NCBI RefSeq assembly: GCF_017304615.1
Contig: NZ_JAFKLZ010000001.1
Span: forward strand, 620,001-684,000
DNA from: Sphingomonas sp.
Lineage (GTDB): Bacteria > Pseudomonadota > Alphaproteobacteria > Sphingomonadales > Sphingomonadaceae
DNA: 64,000 nucleotides
Reading direction: 5' to 3'
Below are positions 9,424-17,866 of this stretch, in pieces. Position numbers and translations under genes: made by a program. Positions within the stretch are counted from its first letter, which is position 1, and every line of letters begins with the position of its first letter. The notes under the pieces were generated by a model, which did no database searches, had not been told where the DNA came from, and saw only the letters and a list, made by a program, of their open reading frames with translations.

Positions 9424-11124
9424 TCAGTTGAGAGAGAGCGGGACGGCGTTCTTCGCCTGAACGATCGTCGCGGCGATGCCTAGCGCTTCGGGAAAGGTCC
9501 CGGTGTGAATGACGCCGGCGTCCTTGTGGCCCAGACCGACGCGTTCGAGCATGGCGAGCGGTTGCGGCTGGACGCCCGACAGGATGATCTGAGCGCCCGC
9601 CGCGCTGGCCCGGTGCACGATTTCCGCGAGGGTCGTCACGCCGCTCGCATCCAGCATCGGCACGCGGCGCATGCGCAGAATGATGACCTGCGGCGTCTCA
9701 CCGACCCGCCGCAAGGTGTCGAGCAGGTCGTTGGCGATGCCGAAAAAGACTGGCCCGTCGATCCGGAACACCTCGACGCCCTTGGGAAGCGCGGCGCGCT
9801 GATTAAGGTCCTCGTCGTCGTCCGACGTCCCGCCGATCCCGGTCTCGATCTGCACCGTTTCGCTCATCCTCGCCATGAACAGCAGCGAGGAAAGCGTCAC
9901 CCCGACGGCGATTGCGGTGGTCAGGTCGACCATCACCGTCAGCCCGAACGTCAGCAACAGCACCGCGCGATCGCCGTTCGGCATCCGCAGAAGCCCGACA
10001 AAACGTTGCCGCTCGCTCATGTCCCACGAGACCATGAACAGGATCGCGGCGAGCGCCGCCATCGGCACGAACGCCATCAGGCCGGTCGCGAACAGGATGA
10101 ACAGCAACAGGAAGAAAGCGTGCAGCATCCCGGCGACCGGGGTTACCGCGCCGGCCTTGATGTTGGTCGCGGTCCGGGCGATCGCGCCGGTCGCGGGCAG
10201 GCCGCCGAACAGCGCCGAGGCAATGTTGGCGACCCCCTGACCAACCAGTTCCTGGTTCGATCGGTGCCGCGATCCGATCATGCCGTCCGCGACGACCGCC
10301 GAAAGCAGTGCTTCGATGCCGGCGAGGAACGCGATCGTGAAGGCCGATGGCAATACCGCCTGCACCTTGGCGATCGAGAAGACTGGCAGGGCAGGGGCAG
10401 GCAGGCCCGGGGAAATGTTCGGAAACCGTGATCCGATCGTGTCGACGGGCAAGTGCAACAGCGCGACGGCGATCGACGCGACGACCACAGCGATCAGGAA
10501 ACCGGGCAAGCGGGGGGCCAGCTTGCGTAGCGCGACGATCAGGATCAGCGACCCGGCGCCGATCGCGAGCGTCGCGGGCTTGATGCTGCCAAGCGCCGCG
10601 AAATAGGCCTGCCATTTTGGCAGGAAGGCGGCGGGAACGTTGGCGATCGAAAGACCCAGGAAGTCCTTGACCTGGCTCGACGCGATGATGACCGCGATCC
10701 CCGCGGTGAAACCCGTCACGACGGGATGCGGAATGAACTTCACCAGCGCGCCGAGCTTCGCATAGCCGGCGACGATCAGCAGCAGGCCGGCGATCAAGGT
10801 GGCGAGCAGCAATCCGTCATAGCCGTGCGTGGCGATGACGTTGAAAACGACGACTACGAACGCCCCGGTCGGGCCGCCCACCTGCGCGCGCGACCCCCCG
10901 AGGGCGGAGATCAGGAAGCCCGCCACGACCGCCGTGACCAGCCCCTTGTCGGGCGAAGCGCCGCTCGCGATACCGAGCGCCGTCGCGAGCGGCAGCGCGA
11001 CGATCGCGACGGTCAGCCCGGCAATCGCGTCGCGCCGGAAACGATCCAGTGTATATCCTTCGCGAAGGACGGTGATCAGCTTGGGCGTGTAGGCCGTCCA
11101 GCGCGCGTCATGCAGCACTGCCAT
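9424..11124 (-). CDS. SulP family inorganic anion transporter
   Basis: Inner-membrane anion transporter or exchanger of 566 aa. The N-terminal region carries about a dozen hydrophobic helices, with the SulP patterns AGLTVAIVALPLATALGIASG and GGPTGAFVVVVF, then the C-terminal STAS domain (PKGVEVFRIDGPVFFGIANDL, then MLDASGVTTLAEI). Substrate could be sulfate, bicarbonate or another small anion and cannot be decided here. Its start overlaps the end of an XRE regulator by 17 bases, a tight arrangement implying coupled expression and control by that regulator. Confidence 0.93.
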   Translation of the reverse strand: MAVLHDARWTAYTPKLITVLREGYTLDRFRRDAIAGLTVAIVALPLATALGIASGASPDKGLVTAVVAGFLISALGGSRAQVGGPTGAFVVVVFNVIATHGYDGLLLATLIAGLLLIVAGYAKLGALVKFIPHPVVTGFTAGIAVIIASSQVKDFLGLSIANVPAAFLPKWQAYFAALGSIKPATLAIGAGSLILIVALRKLAPRLPGFLIAVVVASIAVALLHLPVDTIGSRFPNISPGLPAPALPVFSIAKVQAVLPSAFTIAFLAGIEALLSAVVADGMIGSRHRSNQELVGQGVANIASALFGGLPATGAIARTATNIKAGAVTPVAGMLHAFFLLLFILFATGLMAFVPMAALAAILFMVSWDMSERQRFVGLLRMPNGDRAVLLLTFGLTVMVDLTTAIAVGVTLSSLLFMARMSETVQIETGIGGTSDDDEDLNQRAALPKGVEVFRIDGPVFFGIANDLLDTLRRVGETPQVIILRMRRVPMLDASGVTTLAEIVHRASAAGAQIILSGVQPQPLAMLERVGLGHKDAGVIHTGTFPEALGIAATIVQAKNAVPLSLN

Positions 11125-11434
11125 TGGCTCCCGACGCGTTCGTCTGGTCGAACATCATGCTGGGGACGGGCTTGGTCGCGCCGCCCGCCGTTTCCTTCAG
11201 CCGCACACCGCGGCCGACGCCAGCGCTGGGCGCATTCTCCCCGATCAGTTCGATACCGGCCTGTTCCAGCGCGGCGATCACCTTGACCAGCGTATCCACG
11301 ACACCTCGCACCTGGCCGTCCGACGCTTCCATGCGCTGGATGGTCGGCAGCGAAAGCCCCGCGAGATCTGCGAGCTGGCGCTGGTCGATTCCAAGAAGGG
11401 CGCGCGCGGCGCGCATCTGCTGCGACGTGATCAT
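11108..11434 (-). CDS. XRE-type helix-turn-helix regulator of the SulP gene
   Basis: DNA-binding regulator of 108 aa. The helix-turn-helix is at the N terminus: QQMRAARALLGIDQRQLADLAGLSLPTIQRME (about 5-36). The C-terminal part is short and polar, without a recognisable effector domain. It overlaps the SulP start by 17 bases and an AT-rich inverted repeat lies 10 bases upstream of its own start, so it probably represses its own promoter and thereby the transporter. The signal it senses is unknown. Confidence 0.88.
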   Translation of the reverse strand: MITSQQMRAARALLGIDQRQLADLAGLSLPTIQRMEASDGQVRGVVDTLVKVIAALEQAGIELIGENAPSAGVGRGVRLKETAGGATKPVPSMMFDQTNASGANGSAA

Positions 11435-11443
11435 GAATAACTA

Positions 11444-11462
11444 TTGATGTATAAAACATCAA
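11444..11462. promoter_or_regulatory. inverted repeat upstream of the XRE-SulP operon
   Basis: TTGATGT-ATAAA-ACATCAA is a perfect 7-bp inverted repeat with a 5-base centre, in an AT-rich patch (11435-11500) unlike the GC-rich surroundings. It sits 10 bases upstream of the XRE start. A role as autoregulatory operator is inferred. Confidence 0.5.
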
Positions 11463-11557
11463 AATGCAATCAAAAATGTGATATTCGATGTAATAGTCCA
11501 ACCAAGCGATATGGTTGGCTTAGGGCGGAAGCGTCAGGCTGGAAGCGGATCGGGGGG

Positions 11558-12193
11558 TCAGGCGGCGGCTATATCGTTCAGCATCCCGCAGGTCTGGCGC
11601 GCCGCCGCGCGCACGCGTTCAAGCTGCTCGGCCGCGTACTGCGCGCTCATGTTCGGCACGACGTCATCGATCATGACGTGCTGGCTCTGCCGCATCCCGA
11701 AGCCGCGCCACAGATAGACGTCGAATATCTCGCGCAGCGACAGCACCTGACCCTGCTCGTCGAGCCAGGACAGCGGATGCCCCGACGTGCTGAACGACAG
11801 CAGGGGCTTGTGCCGGAGCGCGGGTTGGCCGGTCTGCGCGCGGAAATCGCGGAACGAATAATGCGCGCCCAGCACGCGGTCGACATAGCCCTTCAGGATG
11901 GCGGGGGGCAGACCGAACCAGATCGGGTAGACCAGCACCAGTGCGTCGCTCTCTTCGATGAAGGACAGTTCGGTCCCCACATCCGGTGCGAGTTCGCCGC
12001 CTTGCCCGGGGCGCTCCTGGTCTCCAAGCACCGGGTTGAACCCCATGTCGTACAGGTCGCGCACGACGACCTCCTGCCCCTCACTGGCGACTTCATCGGT
12101 ATAGGTCCGGAGTATCTCGCCGCAGAAACTCGTGCGATTGGGGTGCGCGAACACCACGCAATGCCGGAGGGTCTGATTGGGGGCCTGTTCCAT
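11558..12193 (-). CDS. NAD(P)H quinone reductase, flavodoxin-like fold
   Basis: Predicted FMN/FAD flavoprotein of 211 aa of the NQO/MdaB-KefF family. The N-terminal CVVFAHPNRTSFCGEILRTY holds the phosphate-binding AHP loop, ALVLVYPIWFGLPPAILKGYVDRVL is the characteristic core with the active-site WFGLP, and RHKPLLSFSTSGHPLSWLDE follows. The family reduces quinones by two electrons. The C-terminal region ends in an Ala/Arg-rich helix. It stands alone between the AT-rich XRE promoter and the receiver gene. Confidence 0.88.
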   Translation of the reverse strand: MEQAPNQTLRHCVVFAHPNRTSFCGEILRTYTDEVASEGQEVVVRDLYDMGFNPVLGDQERPGQGGELAPDVGTELSFIEESDALVLVYPIWFGLPPAILKGYVDRVLGAHYSFRDFRAQTGQPALRHKPLLSFSTSGHPLSWLDEQGQVLSLREIFDVYLWRGFGMRQSQHVMIDDVVPNMSAQYAAEQLERVRAAARQTCGMLNDIAAA

Positions 12194-12280
12194 GATCGCA
12201 TCCCGATATGAGAGGTTGACGCTGCAGATGCAGTGTTCAGCAGATCGGTCCCATCCGCAAGAATGCGTAGCCGTCCGGGC

Positions 12281-12673
12281 CTATATCGCCAGCGCGTGGA
12301 ACAATTCCTGCTGGCGGAGCGGCTTTTCGAGCACGGCGTCGAACCCGCTCGCCAAGGCCGCGTCGATCAACGTTTTCGAACTGAAGGCGGTGATCAGCAC
12401 CGACCGCCCCGACCAGCCGGTACGGCGGAGCGCACGCAGCAGCCCGATGCCGTCTCCGTCGGGCAACCGGTAATCGATCACAAGCGCGTCGCTGTCCTGA
12501 TCCTCGCTGAGATGGCCGATCGCGCTCGCCGCCGACGCATACGACCGGACATCGAAGCCGCGCCAGGCGAGCAGCAGTTGCAGGGAGCGACGGACTCCTT
12601 CGTCATCCTCGACCAGGATGAGCCGGCGTCGGGGCGGGTCGTCCGGGCTGGCTTCGGGGATCGAATCGCTCAT
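12281..12673 (-). CDS. orphan single-domain response regulator
   Basis: A CheY-like receiver alone, 130 aa. After a short acidic leader it carries the VEDD acidic cluster (21-24), phospho-acceptor D67 in LVIDYRLPDGDG, the conserved threonine in VLITAFS and lysine in VLEKPLRQ. There is no output domain. It is transcribed after fixL and fixJ with 47 bases between it and fixJ. Family knowledge: such receivers often act as phosphate sinks or compete for a kinase, and here FixL is the natural partner. That pairing is inference from position. Confidence 0.88.
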   Translation of the reverse strand: MSDSIPEASPDDPPRRRLILVEDDEGVRRSLQLLLAWRGFDVRSYASAASAIGHLSEDQDSDALVIDYRLPDGDGIGLLRALRRTGWSGRSVLITAFSSKTLIDAALASGFDAVLEKPLRQQELFHALAI

Positions 12674-12720
12674 GCCCGCACTTTGCCGATGTGCGGAAAT
12701 GCCGGCTTTACGTAATGATC

Positions 12721-13335
12721 CTAGGCGTCGAGACCGGCGGCAAACCCGAGCCGTAGCGCCTCGGACAGGCTGCGCACCTTGAGCTTGGTCATGACGTTGG
12801 CGCGATGCACCTCGACCGTGCGCGGCGAAATGCCGAGGTCGTAGGCGATCGTCTTGTTGGGATGCCCCAGCACCAGGCCGCGCAAGACTTCCTGCTCGCG
12901 CGGGGTCAGCGCCTTGATGCGGACGGCGGCGTCGTGGGCGGACAGATCAGCATCGACCTGTTGGTCGAGCCGCTCGAACGCCGTGTCGATCGCCGCCAGC
13001 AGCCGCGCCTTTTCGAACGGCTTTTCGAGGAAATCTGCCGCGCCGTTCTTCATCGCGGTGACGGCGGTCGCGATGTCGCCATGTCCGGTCAGCACGACGA
13101 CCGGCATCGCGATGCCGTGCTCCGCCATCGCGGCCTGGACCGCCAACCCGTCCATGTCCGGCATGCGGATGTCGAGCAGGACGCAGCCCGGGTCGGCGTG
13201 CTTCGCTTCCTTCAGGAACGCGACGCCCGACGCGTAGGTCTTCACGTCGAACCCCGCCGTCCGCAGCATGAAGCTGGCCGACTTGCGGATCGATTCCTCG
13301 TCGTCCACGATGTGGATCAGCCGCCGTTCAGTCAT
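12721..13335 (-). CDS. fixJ: FixJ-family response regulator
   Basis: Two-domain regulator, 204 aa. The receiver has DDEE (11-14), phospho-acceptor D55 in [12 protein letters not shown] and K104-region EKPFEK. The C-terminal LuxR-type helix-turn-helix is [20 protein letters not shown] to [16 protein letters not shown] (about 144-190). It overlaps fixL by 8 bases, so the kinase pair is clear. Adjacent cydABX and cydDC suggest it controls cytochrome bd in response to low oxygen. It could be named differently in Sphingomonas, but receiver, HTH and the haem FixL partner support FixJ. Confidence 0.93.
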   Translation of the reverse strand: MTERRLIHIVDDEESIRKSASFMLRTAGFDVKTYASGVAFLKEAKHADPGCVLLDIRMPDMDGLAVQAAMAEHGIAMPVVVLTGHGDIATAVTAMKNGAADFLEKPFEKARLLAAIDTAFERLDQQVDADLSAHDAAVRIKALTPREQEVLRGLVLGHPNKTIAYDLGISPRTVEVHRANVMTKLKVRSLSEALRLGFAAGLDA

Positions 13336-14824
13336 CTTTTGCCTCGCTGTCCGCGCTAATCACCGTAAAACGGAAGATCGTTCCGCCGCCCGGCCGCGGG
13401 TCGGCCCAGATCCGCCCGCCATGCGCTTCCACGATCGTGCGGCAGATCGATAGGCCCAATCCCATGCCGCCTTTCTTGCTGGCCGAAAATGCCTGAAAAA
13501 GCTCGATCGCTGGATCGATTCCCGGCCCCTTATCCTCGACCGATACGAGCACCATGCCGTTCGCCGCACGTGCAGTCGCTATCGTGATGTCGCGCACAGG
13601 CCGATCGCGCAACGCTTCGACCGCGTTGCGCAACAGGTTCACCAGCACCTGCTGGATCTGGACGCGGTCCACGACGACGCGCCCGGCGTCAGGTGCGAGA
13701 TCGAAAAAGGTTCGCACGCCGCGTTCGCGCGCGCCCGTCAATGCGAGCCGTGCCGCTTCGTCGATGAGGTTCGGCAAATCCTCGAACCGCTTTTCCACCT
13801 CGCCGCGCGCCACGAAATCGCGCAGCCGCCGAACGATGCTGCCCGCGCGCAGCGCCTCCGCCGCCCCCTCCTCGACGGCTTCGCGGATCAGGGGGAGCGT
13901 GTCGCCGTCCAGCCGGTCAAGCAGGTCGCGCGCGCCCTCCATATAATTGGCGATGGCGGTCAGCGGCTGATTGAGCTCGTGAGCCAGCGTCGATGCCATC
14001 GTACCCATCGCGCTGACCCGCGACACGTGGATCAGTTCGGATTGCAACTCCTTCAGTCGTAACTCCGCTCGCTGCTGATCGGTCAGGTCGCGGATGAAAC
14101 CGGTGAAGATGCGGTGGCCCTCGCTGTGCGTTTCGCCGACCGACAATTCCATCGGAAATTCGCTACCGTCGCGACGCTGCCCGACGACGATCCGGCCGAT
14201 CCCGATAATCCGCCGTTCGCCGGTTGCCAGATAGTGGCTGATATAGTCGTCGTGCCGCGCGGCGTCGGAAGTCGGCATCAGCAGTGAGATGTTGCGCCCC
14301 ACCAAATCGGCCTCCGCATAGCCGAACAGCCGTTCGGCCGCTGCGCTGAACGACAGGATGCGACCGCGCTCGTCGATCACCACCATGGCGTCGGGAACGG
14401 TGGCAAGGATCGAGCGGACATGGAGTTCACTCTGCGCCAGTGCACGCTCTGCCGCCTTGCGCGCCGTAATGTCCACGATGCTCACGCCAAACCCCCGCAG
14501 TGCGCCGTCCGGTTCGCGCAGCGCGACAATGGTGGTCTCCCCGAAAAATTCGGAGCCGTCGTGGCGGACGTGCCATTCCTCGGCGGCGAACGTACCCTTC
14601 TGCGCAGCCTCTGTGCGATGCCGGGCGGGCAGGCCCTCGCCGATTTCACGTTCGGCGTAGAGGCAGTCGATCGACTTCCCCACGATGTCCCGCTCGCTCC
14701 AGCCCGTCAGCGCCGCGGCGCCCGGCGTCCATGCCGTGATTGCGCCATTGCCGTCGGTCAGCATCAGCGCCCGGTCGGTCGCGCTTTGGATGAACAGCAG
14801 GAAATCGTCGGCGCGGTTGGGCAT
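13328..14824 (-). CDS. fixL: FixL-type haem PAS sensor histidine kinase
   Basis: Soluble sensor kinase of 498 aa: PAS1 (about 8-125), PAS2 (about 130-250), dimerisation helix with H282 in [11 protein letters not shown], and an ATPase domain with [17 protein letters not shown] and [13 protein letters not shown]2 closely follows the FixL haem pocket: H191 in [10 protein letters not shown] matches the proximal haem ligand, R211 in IIGIGR matches the oxygen-coupled arginine, and FPMELSVGE follows. Oxygen sensing through haem is therefore likely. It lacks membrane helices. It is 59 bases behind cydX and overlaps fixJ by 8 bases. Confidence 0.92.
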   Translation of the reverse strand: MPNRADDFLLFIQSATDRALMLTDGNGAITAWTPGAAALTGWSERDIVGKSIDCLYAEREIGEGLPARHRTEAAQKGTFAAEEWHVRHDGSEFFGETTIVALREPDGALRGFGVSIVDITARKAAERALAQSELHVRSILATVPDAMVVIDERGRILSFSAAAERLFGYAEADLVGRNISLLMPTSDAARHDDYISHYLATGERRIIGIGRIVVGQRRDGSEFPMELSVGETHSEGHRIFTGFIRDLTDQQRAELRLKELQSELIHVSRVSAMGTMASTLAHELNQPLTAIANYMEGARDLLDRLDGDTLPLIREAVEEGAAEALRAGSIVRRLRDFVARGEVEKRFEDLPNLIDEAARLALTGARERGVRTFFDLAPDAGRVVVDRVQIQQVLVNLLRNAVEALRDRPVRDITIATARAANGMVLVSVEDKGPGIDPAIELFQAFSASKKGGMGLGLSICRTIVEAHGGRIWADPRPGGGTIFRFTVISADSEAKDD

Positions 14825-14849
14825 GAACTGTCGGAGATCCTTGTCAGTG

Positions 14850-14877
14850 GCCGGGCTACCGCCGAAGCGGTATCGGC
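14850..14877 (-). terminator. hairpin after cydX
   Basis: Stem TACCGC/GCGGTA with a CGAA loop, extended by GCCG/CGGC across a small internal loop, lies between the cydX stop and the fixL start. No T-tract follows. It may attenuate or process the transcript between cydABX and fixLJ rather than end it. Confidence 0.4.
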
Positions 14878-14883
14878 ACGCTG

Positions 14884-15006
14884 TTAGTTACCGGATCCCG
14901 CGTCGGTTTCGATTTCGTCCGGCAGGTGAAATTCATGCCACATGCCGTTGAGGATGCCGAAAGCGACGGCGAGGCCGAGGCCGAGCACCCAGGTGAAATA
15001 CCACAT
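14884..15006 (-). CDS. cydX: CydX small subunit of cytochrome bd oxidase
   Basis: A 40-aa single-helix membrane protein, [20 protein letters not shown] then [13 protein letters not shown] and a short polar tail. The MWYFTWxLGxxLA start and the N-x-x-W-H-E motif are the signature of CydX/YbgT, which stabilises the haems of the CydAB oxidase. The ATG at 15006 lies 12 bases after the cydB stop, with a GAGGAGAT ribosome site. It is below common ORF length cut-offs and is easily missed. Position as third gene of cydABX fits. Confidence 0.93.
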   Translation of the reverse strand: MWYFTWVLGLGLAVAFGILNGMWHEFHLPDEIETDAGSGN

Positions 15007-15018
15007 CGCGGAATCTCC

Positions 15019-16164
15019 TCAGTAGGAATCGGGGCTATTGAGGACCTGTCGCTCCGACACGCGGCCGAACATCACGCGATAGGCCCAGGCGGTATAGGCG
15101 AGCACGAGCGGCAGGAACACAACCACCACCACCAGCATGATCTCCAGCGTCGTTTCGCTGGACGAGGCGTTCCACACTGTCAGGCTCGAATGCGGATCGA
15201 TGCTCGACGGCAGGATGAAGGGGAACATGGCAAGCCCGACGGTCGCGATGATCCCCTTGGCCGCCGCCGATGAGCCGACGAACGCGAGCAGGTCGCGGCG
15301 CGTGCGGATGCCGAACGCGGCCACTACCGCGCCGAGAAAGCCGGCCACGGGCGCGATCATCATCCAGGGATAGACGGCAAAGTTGGTCAGCCAAGCTCCT
15401 GACGCCGCGACGGCGGTGCCGCGCAGGGGGTTGCTCGGTCCTACCGGATCGACCGCGCCGATCAATTTGTAGCCATAGCCGCCCGTCGCCACGAAGACCC
15501 ATCCAACTGCGAACAGCAGGAGGACCGCAGCCGCGGCGATCAGGCCGAAACGTTGCGCCCGCTCACGCACCGGCCCTTGTTCGGCCTTGATCGACAGCCA
15601 TGCCGCACCGTGCAGCACCAGCATCGCGACCGACAACAGGCCGCAGATCAGAGTGAACGGCGTGAACAGGCCGAATAGCGTGCCTTCGTAGGTCGCGCGC
15701 AAATCGCCATCGAGCCGGAACGGTGCGCCCGACAGGACGTTGCCGACGGCGACGCCGAACACCAAAGCTGGCACGAAACCGCCGACGAACAACGCCCAGT
15801 CCCAGCGCGTACGCCAGGCCTTGTCGGGCTTTTTCGACCGGTATTTGAACCCGACCGGACGCAGGATCAGCGCGGCGAGAACAAGAAACATCGCGAGGTA
15901 GAAGCCGGAGAAGCTGACCGCATAGACGAACGGCCAGGCCGCGAAGATTGCCCCGCCGCCGAGGATGAACCACACTTGGTTGCCTTCCCAGGTCGGCGCG
16001 ATCGTGTTGATCACCATGCGGCGTTCGCCGTCGGTGCGCGCGACGAACGGCAGCAGCGCCGCGACGCCCATGTCGAAACCGTCGGTCAGCGCGAAGCCGA
16101 TCAGCAGCACGCCCAGCAGCACCCACCAGATCAGGCGCAGCACTTCGTAGTCGAGAAATTCCAT
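15019..16164 (-). CDS. cydB: cytochrome bd ubiquinol oxidase subunit II
   Basis: Membrane subunit of 381 aa of the quinol oxidase that reduces oxygen to water. Recognisable patterns: DYEVLRLIWWVLLGVLLIGF, DGFDMGVAALLPF, and TIAPTWEGNQVWFILGGGA near the N terminus, then repeated long helices. I chose the ATG at 16164 because GGAGG lies 7 bases upstream; an ATG two codons earlier would be too near that site. Length is normal for CydB. It follows cydA by 13 bases and precedes cydX. Confidence 0.96.
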   Translation of the reverse strand: MEFLDYEVLRLIWWVLLGVLLIGFALTDGFDMGVAALLPFVARTDGERRMVINTIAPTWEGNQVWFILGGGAIFAAWPFVYAVSFSGFYLAMFLVLAALILRPVGFKYRSKKPDKAWRTRWDWALFVGGFVPALVFGVAVGNVLSGAPFRLDGDLRATYEGTLFGLFTPFTLICGLLSVAMLVLHGAAWLSIKAEQGPVRERAQRFGLIAAAAVLLLFAVGWVFVATGGYGYKLIGAVDPVGPSNPLRGTAVAASGAWLTNFAVYPWMMIAPVAGFLGAVVAAFGIRTRRDLLAFVGSSAAAKGIIATVGLAMFPFILPSSIDPHSSLTVWNASSSETTLEIMLVVVVVFLPLVLAYTAWAYRVMFGRVSERQVLNSPDSY

Positions 16165-16177
16165 GGTCATGCCTCCT

Positions 16178-17746
16178 TCAGGCGGCGGACGGGTAGAGGG
16201 CGGTATCGGTTTCCGGCTCCGGCTCGTCGACATGCTCGACGGGCCCATGGCGGATCGCGGCGAGCATCAGCCGGACCTCGATTATCGCCAGCGTGCCGTA
16301 GAGCGCGGTGAAGCCGATGATGGTGGTCCACAGCGCCGCCGGGGTCAGCGACGAACTGGCGAGGAACGTCGGCAACACGCCGTCGATTGCCCAGGGTTGC
16401 CGCCCCATTTCGGCGACGACCCAGCCGAGCTCGGCCGCCAGCCATGGCAACGGGATAGCCGCCACCGCCAGGCGCAGGAACCATTTCTGCTGGGTATGCT
16501 TGCGCAGGCTGGCGAGGAGGAAGGCGGTCGCGAACAGCGCGATCATCAGAAACCCGATCCCGGCCATGATGCGGAAGCTCCAGAACATCACCGGCACGCT
16601 AGGCACCGTGTCCCACGCCGCTTTCTGAATCATATCGGGCGACGCCGTGCGCGGATCGGCGACATAGCGCTTGAGCAGCAGCGCGTAGCCGAGGTCGCGC
16701 TTGTGCGTTTCGAAATTCGCACGAGCGGCAAGGTCGCTGGGGTTGGTCTTCAGCTTTTCGACCGAATCATAGGCCTGGACGCCGGATTGGATCCTTTCCT
16801 GCGCCTTGAGCACCAGTTCGGACATGCCGGTGACTTCCTTGGTCACGCTGCGTGTCGAGATCAGCCCGAGCACCCAGGGTATCTCGACTGCATAGTCGGT
16901 GCGTTTCGTTTGCATGTTGGGGAGCCCGAACAAGGTTAGCCCGGCAGGCGCGGGGGCGGTGTGCCAGGCGGACTCGATTGCGGCGAGCTTCATCTTCTGG
17001 TTATCGGTCAGCGTGTAACCGCTCTCGTCGCCCAACACGACGACCGACAGCGATGAGGCGAGGCCGAACGCCGCCGCGACCGCCAGCGACCGTGCGGCGA
17101 ACGCCGTCCAGCGACCCTTGAGCAAATACCAGGCCGACACGCCGAGCACGAATACCGACGCCACGACATAGCCGGCGCTTACGGTGTGGACGAATTTCGC
17201 CTGCGCGACGGGGTTGAACAGCACCGCGCCGAAATCCGACACTTCCATTCGCATCGTGTCGGAATTGAAGGTCGCGCCGACCGGGTTCTGCATCCAGCCG
17301 TTGGCGATCAGAATCCACAGCGCCGACAAATTGGTGCCGAGCGCCACCATGAACGTAACGAACAGATGGCCGAGCTTCGACAGGCGATCCCACCCGAAGA
17401 ACATCAGCCCGACGAAGGTCGCTTCGAGGAAGAAGGCCATCAGCCCCTCGATCGCGAGGGGGGCGCCGAAAATGTCGCCGACATAATGGGAGAAATAGGA
17501 CCAGTTGGTGCCGAACTGGAATTCCATCGTCAGCCCAGTCGCGACGCCGAGCACGAAGTTGATACCGAACAATTTCGCCCAGAAACGCGTGATCTGCCGC
17601 CAGATGTCGCGGCCGGTCATCACATAGATCGATTCCATGATGACCAGCATGAAGCTGAGACCCAGCGTCAGCGGCACGAACAGGAAGTGATAAAGCGCCG
17701 TCAGTGCGAATTGCAGCCGCGACAGGTCGATGACTCCGGCGTCCAT
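16178..17746 (-). CDS. cydA: cytochrome bd ubiquinol oxidase subunit I
   Basis: Haem-bearing catalytic subunit, 522 aa, the same length as the E. coli protein. LSRLQFALTALYHFLFVPLT has the haem b595 ligand equivalent at H20; AKFVHTVSAGY carries the haem b558 histidine. The quinol-binding loop region contains VEIPWVLGLISTRS, and the length of this region matches the long-loop type. The ATG at 17746 with GGGAG upstream is preferred over longer starts that would run through the cyd promoter. First gene of cydABX, divergent from cydDC with 120 bases between. Confidence 0.96.
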   Translation of the reverse strand: MDAGVIDLSRLQFALTALYHFLFVPLTLGLSFMLVIMESIYVMTGRDIWRQITRFWAKLFGINFVLGVATGLTMEFQFGTNWSYFSHYVGDIFGAPLAIEGLMAFFLEATFVGLMFFGWDRLSKLGHLFVTFMVALGTNLSALWILIANGWMQNPVGATFNSDTMRMEVSDFGAVLFNPVAQAKFVHTVSAGYVVASVFVLGVSAWYLLKGRWTAFAARSLAVAAAFGLASSLSVVVLGDESGYTLTDNQKMKLAAIESAWHTAPAPAGLTLFGLPNMQTKRTDYAVEIPWVLGLISTRSVTKEVTGMSELVLKAQERIQSGVQAYDSVEKLKTNPSDLAARANFETHKRDLGYALLLKRYVADPRTASPDMIQKAAWDTVPSVPVMFWSFRIMAGIGFLMIALFATAFLLASLRKHTQQKWFLRLAVAAIPLPWLAAELGWVVAEMGRQPWAIDGVLPTFLASSSLTPAALWTTIIGFTALYGTLAIIEVRLMLAAIRHGPVEHVDEPEPETDTALYPSAA

Positions 17747-17814
17747 TGAGCTTGCTCCCTCGTGCCGGTGTTCCGGCTGTTGACGCGATTCACTGGATTT
17801 GGCGGTTCGGCGAT

Positions 17815-17832
17815 ATGCGGGAATTCCCGTAT
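17815..17832. promoter_or_regulatory. palindrome in the divergent cydA-cydD promoter
   Basis: ATGCGGGAATTCCCGTAT is an 18-bp near-perfect palindrome, 69 bases upstream of cydA and 35 bases upstream of cydD. It is the only strong symmetrical site in the 120-base divergent region. FixJ is the obvious candidate binder given fixLJ behind cydABX; this is inference. Confidence 0.5.
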
Positions 17833-17866
17833 AGGTCCAGCGCGAACCCGCACCCACAGGGGAATC

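Noticed and set aside
12705-12720. TTTACGTAATGATC, resembling FixJ K-box-like TACGTA
   Set aside because: A single 8-bp palindrome in 47 bases between fixJ and the receiver gene; too weak to call without genome statistics.
17777-17793. TTGAC-N4-TTCAC, considered as an FNR/FixK box in the cyd promoter
   Set aside because: Arms are not an inverted repeat and match the TTGAT-N4-ATCAA consensus poorly.
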